Source of the DNA: Dissophora ornata
Taxonomy: Eukaryota; Mortierellomycota; Mortierellomycetes; Mortierellales; Mortierellaceae
Length of the DNA stretch: 26,249 bases
Assembly: GCA_025201705.1 (NCBI GenBank)
Contig: MU617031.1
Coordinates: 1-26,249, forward strand
Direction: 5' to 3'
Shown: piece by piece, positions 20,401-26,249 of the stretch
Position numbering within the stretch: the stretch's first letter is position 1
Layout: every line of letters starts with the position of its first letter
Made by a program: the position numbers and the translations under genes
Notes under the pieces: model-generated
What the model was told of the DNA's origin: nothing
What the model saw: only the letters and a program-made list of their open reading frames with translations
Database searches by the model: none

Positions 20401-23400
20401 TTATGTAGCTTGCTGGTCAAAATTGCTGCCACTCCTGCTCGCCAAGGACTCGTTGTCCATCTCACCCAAAACATTGAGCCATTTCGATCCAGCTTCATTG
20501 CGTATGCCCTCGACAGTGCGCTTGTACCGCTCTGCAGTATCCTCGTCCGAAAACAAGTATCCCGGTCCATTCAGCGAAGGCCCTTTCAAACCAAAGCCGT
20601 TGTGGGCAGGGAAATGACCATTACCAACATTACCCGAGGATTTCTTGAGGATCCCCCGCGGAGGCTGGCCACTGCTATTAGGACTGCCGTGGTGATGGTG
20701 TCCATTGTTACCGACCTGTATCGCATTTAAGGACTCTTCCAGTTGAGCAACTCGGTGAACGTGGTGATTCTCTCTACACTCTGAATGATCGATACCGTCG
20801 TCTTCAAGACCTGCTCCGAGGCTATTGCTGGTTTTGTTACCAACAGCTCCTGTAAAACCGACAGGACCTTGGCTTTTCTTCTTGACGACCTTTTTCTTTG
20901 TCTTCTTTTCCGTCTCGCCATCACCCGACCCTTGAGCTGCGGGTTTCTTGGTCTTCTTCTTTCCGATCGCAGCAGGTGAGCCAAGAACCTTCGAATATGC
21001 AGCTTCTCCGCTGTTTTCATCTCCTCCTTGCTGATATGCTTCGTCATCCATCTCATCTTCGTCGTGGTCGCTATCCAAGTTGACGATTCGCTGAACCCGC
21101 TTCGAAGATTTGACCAACTTCTTCTTCGTCAACTTGGTTGGCAAATTGGTGTTTATGCTCGGCGACGAGCCCGCGGTCATTATACCATCACCATGTCTAG
21201 CCGCTGTGTTACTACTGCCACCATTCGCTGATGTCGACTTGTTGGTACGGCTGTCCTGGGCCATATAATCGTCCGGCCTTGTGATGCGCGGTGGAGGTGA
21301 GGCTAGGCCCTGTGCGAGTGTGGCGACCGGGACCGTGGCCGCGGGTATATTGGCGGGGTTGATGACGTTGATACTGGAGATGGTAGTCGAGTACGACGAA
21401 GGACTCAAGCTTGCGATGGACCGTTTTTCGGTGAACGAGGCAAACGTTCCATCGAGGAGGAGGTCATGTCCGTTTGCTTTGAATACCCCCAAGATCTCGA
21501 GGCGGTACTTTGGCTAGTTAAAAAAAAATACAAGAGATAACACGTTTGTGTAAGAAAAAAAAAAGGCGTCTTGGTAGATACGAGGGTTCAGGAGTCAAAG
21601 AGAGAAAAAGAATAGCCGTTCGTACCTGATTGTCGCAAAAGGGGTTCATTTCTGCCCAGACCTCACGAATGCCTGGTAGGGCTGCCAACCGACCAACTTC
21701 TGCAGCTTCCTTTAGCTCATTCTCCCTCACATCAACCTTCTCCAGATTCCACAGTCTCTCTAGCCCACACAAACTCTCCAGTCTATTGCCTCTCAGATCC
21801 AATACAGCAATATTACCAAGGACATGGCTGATCGCCTGTACGCTTGACACCATGTTGAACGACAAGTTCAGATTGTGCAGGTTGTGCAAGTGAATCAAAC
21901 TTTGAGGAGGTGCGTTCAACAGGTTATGCGACAGATCCAACGTGACAATGGCCTGTGCATACGAGAATGTCTCTTGGTTCTTCAACTCTGGAAGCGCATT
22001 GTCCGAAGCCGACAAATGACGCAGCACCGGCCACATATTGATCGACTTTAGAATGGACTCCTCATCCTCGCCCATAGAATCTGCTCCTTCGACCAACGAC
22101 GGTGATGGAGCTGACGTTGTCTGTGAGTTCTCTGCAGAAGAAGATCCAGAAGAGCCAGGAGATGAGGACCCGCTACTGCCCAAACGACGTCCTTTTGTGA
22201 TCGTTGATGCATCCTTCATGGACTCTCTGTGCTCCTGTCGAATCAAGACTGCCCGGTTCCGTTCCTTTGAGATGCGTTGTCGTCGACGGCGCTCACTCTC
22301 CACGACCGCCGTCACCAGGACATCATAAACGTCCCCCATTCCAGCTTGGATCACCACTAAAGATTTTAAGGTTGGCATCAATACCTCCCACCCATCCACA
22401 GATCGGGGCGGGATCTTGTGCAGCTCCAGATGGGTCAAGGACGAGAACGTGGCTCCCAAGGGCAGTAACACTTGCTGCAAGCGTTTCGAATCGGAGGAAA
22501 GATCATACAATTGATCAAAGTCCAATATGTTCATGATCCCGTCGCCGCTGTAGCCCTCGATCCGCCCTTTGCCTGGAAAATTCAGACCGGGTAGGATCTT
22601 GGCCACCAGTCGAAGTCCCTGGATTCTCTTCAGAAACTTGTGAATAAAGTGCACATCATCTGCAATCGTTAGGTCGGTATTCTTGGACGATGCTGCGCTA
22701 GACCATTGTTTCCATCCCGTGATAAGAGTCAAAGTTGAAAGTGCCGTTGATGAAAAGGACCGGATCGACTGCGGACGCGTCGTGGGGGGTGGGAACGACG
22801 AGTATGTAGCATTATTGTGCAAGCCACCATTGCTTCCGCTCGCGTTCAAAACACGGGGGTTTGAGTCCCCGACAGCGCGAGGCGTACTGCCATCCCAACC
22901 CTCGATCTCGATCCCCTCCAGCTCGAAACGGTCCAGCAGGTAGAGCAGGTAATACAGATCCATCGGAAAGATCGGCGTCTTCAACTGCGCCTGCAGATAT
23001 AACTCTCGTTCACGAGCGTTCGAGTCTGCAGCGATCGTGCCGGTCCCGTCCCAGGCGCCATTGAACGAGTCCCGCTCCTGCGCAATTGTCTGAGGGCGTT
23101 CGTTGCTACCCGAGAACGACGATGGCGCGACAGAACTAACGACGGCGCTGCCCATAGACCAGAGAGAGTTGACCATCCCGGAATAGACAGCGGCCATGGG
23201 GTCTGCGGGTGTGATAAGTGAACGGACACCGTGGCTTACCGGGCTTGAGTTTTTGCTCTTGCCATGGCTGTTGTTGTTGTTATTGGGTAGGCTGAATGGA
23301 TTGCCATGGGCGTCGAGCTCTATTGGGATGAGGCGCTTCTGGTTATGGCGGAGGTAGTGTGAGAGGGTGCGAACATATTTGTCGCCACCGATGGGCTTGT

Positions 23401-23404
23401 CCAT
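20401..23404 (-). CDS. Large LRR protein resembling STK11IP (LKB1-interacting protein)
   Basis: Exons 23404-21626 and 21513-20401, phase 0, give 963 aa. In animals STK11IP binds the kinase LKB1 and has a lysosomal role; the fungal function is unknown.
The N-terminal 260 residues contain a Ser-rich part. A conserved helical/β region (about 235-360) includes FSSLTHLELHKIPPRSVDGW. LRRs of the SDS22-like type lie at about 460-590 (LDLSHNLLNAPPQSLIHLHN, LDLRGNRLESLCGLERL). They are followed by an LRR cap AEMNPFC and then, across the intron, KYRLEILGVF ... DLLLDG. The order LRR, NP-cap, LLDG is the STK11IP pattern.
The C-terminal half is disordered: acidic, then Lys-rich (KKTKKK, KKKVVKKKS), then a final helix with AERYKRTVEGIRNEAGSKWL. 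No PH-like domain is recognised. Assignment rests on motif order, so other LRR families remain possible. Confidence 0.78.
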
Positions 23405-24502
23405 GCAAGCGCTGCGTAGACGGGGTTAAGGGATGAGAAAGAGAATGTAACGTAAAAGCGCAGAGTGGGGAGAGCAGCAATGATGAGAGAAGGAGAATGT
23501 AGGATGGCCTGGATCTAATGAGTGGGGGGGGGGCCGTTTGGTCGGAGGTGTGAACGGGAGAGCCGTTAGCATGGCAAAGTCAAAGAAAATATTTGTTCCA
23601 CAGATTCCACAGACAAGCCGGTTTCCGGTGATCCATACCCTGTGTGGTCGTCTTTTTTCTGTGCGATATCAAAAGAGGGGGAAGGCGAAGGAAACGGGAA
23701 GAAGGAAGAAAGAAAGGATGGGCGGAACTCCCGCGAGGGCTGGGGGTGGTGTCTTTGTCCTCCCAAATCGACCACCCAGACCAAGGTTGCTGCTGCTCAG
23801 ATGCATATCGGCTGTGATATCATTCATTCTTCTGTTGAATGGCATGCGAGAGACACAGCACGCGGCACAAAGTATTACAACTTACCCACATGTCCCGGCC
23901 GCTGCTCTCATCCATTTCTTGGATTCATGGGGTAGCATGTAATCTAAGCACGAATCTACGCCTCATTTCACTGCCCATTCCTCTCCCCCTGCTCTGTCGC
24001 TCACTCGCTCACTCGCTCTCCATCTCTTTTTTATTTCATGGAACCCCTCGATAAGACAGCATCGCAAACCGATGTCCTGTCCAATGCGCCGCGATTGTGT
24101 GCAGACTTGTTACTTCCTATTCGTTCTTTTTCATGCATGAGATGCAGACCTCCTCTCCCCCTCCGTATTACTTTTCATTCAGCCGAGCAAAATAAATAAG
24201 CCCACATCCGCGGCGTATACATGAGTGTACACAACAAACTGACTGCCTAGTGCAGCGCTGCTTGTGGCGGGACTCTGCCACATTTGCGCCCTTTTGTTTT
24301 TTTTTGTACCCTGGCTCTCAGACATGGACAGTCCAGTCATACAAAGACACCCTCGGGAAAATTCTCATTATTTTGTGCACACAGCAATTGTAGAAAAAAA
24401 TGTCTATGGCAGATTATTGGCGCTTTTGTCGAATCCGCACCTGTACGCGAGCTACACACTCTACACTTCCAAAACATCACGGCTTCCCTTCTCTTTCTCT
24501 TT
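23405..24502. promoter_or_regulatory. Upstream region of the STK11IP-like gene and 3' flank of the GGT gene
   Basis: 1.1 kb without a supported gene. It holds a run of ten G at 23524-23533, AG-rich then CT-rich stretches, and a TTCATTCT-rich part. Short frames on plus (23538-23942, 24264-24658) show only low-complexity or unrelated content. The right half probably contains the 3' UTR of the GGT gene. Confidence 0.45.
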
Positions 24503-26231
24503 CTAGTACCCTGCAGCAACGCCATGCTTCCTAGAGTCACTCGCCGCATAGATCATTCCGTCCTCCTCACGAATAACAGCCTGGACCTCAGCTTTCGCCA
24601 ACAGGATATCCGACACTGTCACATTATGTCCACGCGTCTCAAGGAACTTGATCTCTGAAGCCGAGAATCCAGACTCAATATCCGCCACATTCGGCATCAG
24701 CTGATGATGCACTCTCGGTGCCTCCACGGCCTCCATCACATTGTAATTGTGATTGTAGATATTCAACATGGTCTAAGTGACAAATGAAAACCTAAACTAT
24801 TTTAGCGCCAGAAATCCATATCGTAAGCAGAAACAGAGCAAAAAAAAAAAAAAACACGCACCTGAAGAACGGAGGTCAGGATCCTAGATCCACCACTACC
24901 ACCCAACGCCAACTCGAACCGTCCGTCTCGGTCCACAATAGTTGGCACACACGATGACAAAGGTCTCTTTCCGGGCTCTGGGTAGTTGAACGGCGAAGGA
25001 TACAGTCCAAATGCATTCGGAGTTCCTGGAATCGAGAAATCATCCATCTCGTCGTTCAGAATAACTCCGGTCTTGGGATCCAGCAACTTTGATCCAAAGA
25101 CCAAATTCACAGTTGACGTCAACGCCACGGCCATGTTATCCTTATCGACACTAGACATATGAGTCGTTCCATGGTTTTCGATGGGTTCCCAATGAGGATT
25201 ATAGTATTCAACAGGGAAAGTCGTGGCGTCCGAGATATTGGCGCGGATGAGCCCTGCAGTATCCTTGGATATGATGCTTTGGATCTTTTCCGCTAGATCT
25301 GTGAAGTCGGGATCGCCAAGTTCTGTTCTCTGGGCATATCCGACTATTATATGAAACCCACCCCCCAAGCATCGTCATTTTTTTTTAATGTTAGATTGTA
25401 TTTGACAATGGTGTGGGAGCAAAGCACGCGCATCATTATCAACACACTTACACTTCATGGCCTCGACAAGACGATGTGACTCCACATTGGCGTTCTCCTT
25501 GAGTCTTCCCAAATCATAACGCTCCAGGATATTGAGGATGCTGATCAGGATTGGGCCGCTAGTCGGTGCGGGGGTGGTATAGACTTTGCGTCCCTGGTAA
25601 TAACCCACCATTGGCTCCTTGACCAATGGCACATACGATTTCATATCCTCCATCGTCAAGATACCGCCGTTCGCCTGAATGTAATCCACCATGCTCTGTG
25701 CAATCTCTCCAGTGTAAAAAGCATCCGCACCATCCTTACCAATCGTCTCCAACGTATTCGCCAATGCCTCGCGCTTAATCCATTGTCCCTCCCGAAGAAC
25801 AGTGCCATTGGGTGCAAAGATAGCACCCCAATCCGGCTCTGTCTCCATCATGGTCTTGTAGATCTGCAGACGCTTGGCCAATTCGGGTCCGATAGCCCAC
25901 CCGTCTCTTGCCATCTTGACCGAAGGTGCAAACAATCTCTCCCAGGGTAGTTTGCCATGTCTCTTATGGGCCAACTCCAATCCACGGATCTCACCGGGAA
26001 CAGCAACGGAGAGACCACCCTTCTGTGCAAGAATGGGATTCTTTTTGTACATGGTAGGAAAGGCGCCTGAGGGGGCGGTCTCTCGGAAGTCAATGACCTC
26101 AACAGTGCCGTTGGGGAGACGGATGCTCATGAAACCACCACCGCCGATACCGGCTGAGAACATGTTGACGGTTCCGATACAGAGACAGGAGGCAATGGCA
26201 GCATCCATTGCATTTCCACCATCCTTCAGTA
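24503..26231 (-). CDS. Gamma-glutamyltransferase, 3' part (N-terminus beyond window)
   Basis: This enzyme cleaves the gamma-glutamyl bond of glutathione and transfers or hydrolyses it, usually at the membrane or in the vacuole or secretory pathway.
Three exons are visible: 26231-25452, 25343-24862, 24772-24503, together 509 aa. The left visible end starts in an intron acceptor and reads VLKDGGNAMDAAIAS, the usual position about 50-100 residues into the protein. DFRETAP carries the substrate-binding Arg. The catalytic Thr is the first of GTTHMSSVDK (codon 25167-25165), where the precursor cleaves itself. GGSGGSRI is the conserved small-subunit motif, and AVIREEDGMIYAASDSRKHG precedes the short C-terminus.
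All visible active-site motifs are intact. The signal anchor is outside the window. Confidence 0.95.
24840..24854. repeat. 15-A homopolymer in a GGT intron
   Basis: On the coding strand this is a T run just after the GTGCGT donor of the 24861-24773 intron. The intron is only 89 nt, so the homopolymer is a large part of it. Confidence 0.7.
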
Positions 26232-26234
26232 CTA

Positions 26235-26249
26235 TTTTTTTTTTTTTTT
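26235..26249. repeat. 15-T homopolymer at the right window edge
   Basis: On the coding strand of the GGT gene this is an A run directly before a TAG acceptor, an unusual place because acceptors normally follow pyrimidines. The window ends inside the run, so its true length is unknown. Confidence 0.75.

Noticed and set aside
23538..23942. 134-codon plus frame upstream of the STK11IP-like gene
   Set aside because: It is a low-complexity, Arg/Lys/Gly-rich reading of promoter sequence without domain or splice support.

Overview
The window reads as nuclear DNA of a filamentous fungus. Genes lie on both strands and close together. Most are split by short GT-AG introns (about 60-150 nt), and the proteins are typical fungal ones: a GPI-type wall protein, the mitochondrial peptidase Cym1, and a gamma-glutamyltransferase. 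Gene content and intron-rich structure suggest an early-diverging lineage such as Mortierellomycota/Mucoromycota. That is an impression from style, not a database result. No bacterial operon, CRISPR array, rRNA, tRNA or intact transposon was seen.

Layout. At the left edge the 5' tip of an unidentified minus-strand gene (1-111) diverges from a nine-exon NAD(P)H-hydrate epimerase gene (733-2353, +). Then come a small secreted cysteine/acidic protein (2465-3426, -) and a GPI-anchored Ecm33-like wall protein (4040-5391, -). Across a divergent promoter lies a Rieske [2Fe-2S] protein (6085-6797, +). A gene-poor convergent gap of about 1.1 kb follows.

The centre holds a LENG1-like CIR-domain protein (7880-9331, -) and the 15-exon Cym1/PreP peptidase (9499-13776, +). 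Their start codons are only 167 bp apart. Converging on Cym1 is an intronless 905-aa F-box/LRR protein (14009-16726, -).

To the right are a Nibbler/Mut-7/EXD3-type 3'-5' exonuclease (17516-20229, +), a large LRR protein resembling the LKB1-interacting protein STK11IP (20401-23404, -), and the C-terminal 509 residues of a gamma-glutamyltransferase (24503-26231, -). The last gene runs off the right edge inside a poly(T) run.

The genes do not form a pathway. They are mostly housekeeping: metabolite repair, mitochondrial peptide turnover, cell wall, glutathione breakdown, ubiquitin targeting, and RNA processing or silencing. I found no clear new multi-gene system. The more unusual items are a secreted protein with mirror-symmetric cysteine spacing, an epimerase with two altered glycine motifs and a GC-AG intron, a Nibbler-like exonuclease with competing splice acceptors, and a fungal STK11IP-like protein. 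Exon coordinates were worked out by hand from splice signals, reading phase and family conservation. No transcript evidence was available.
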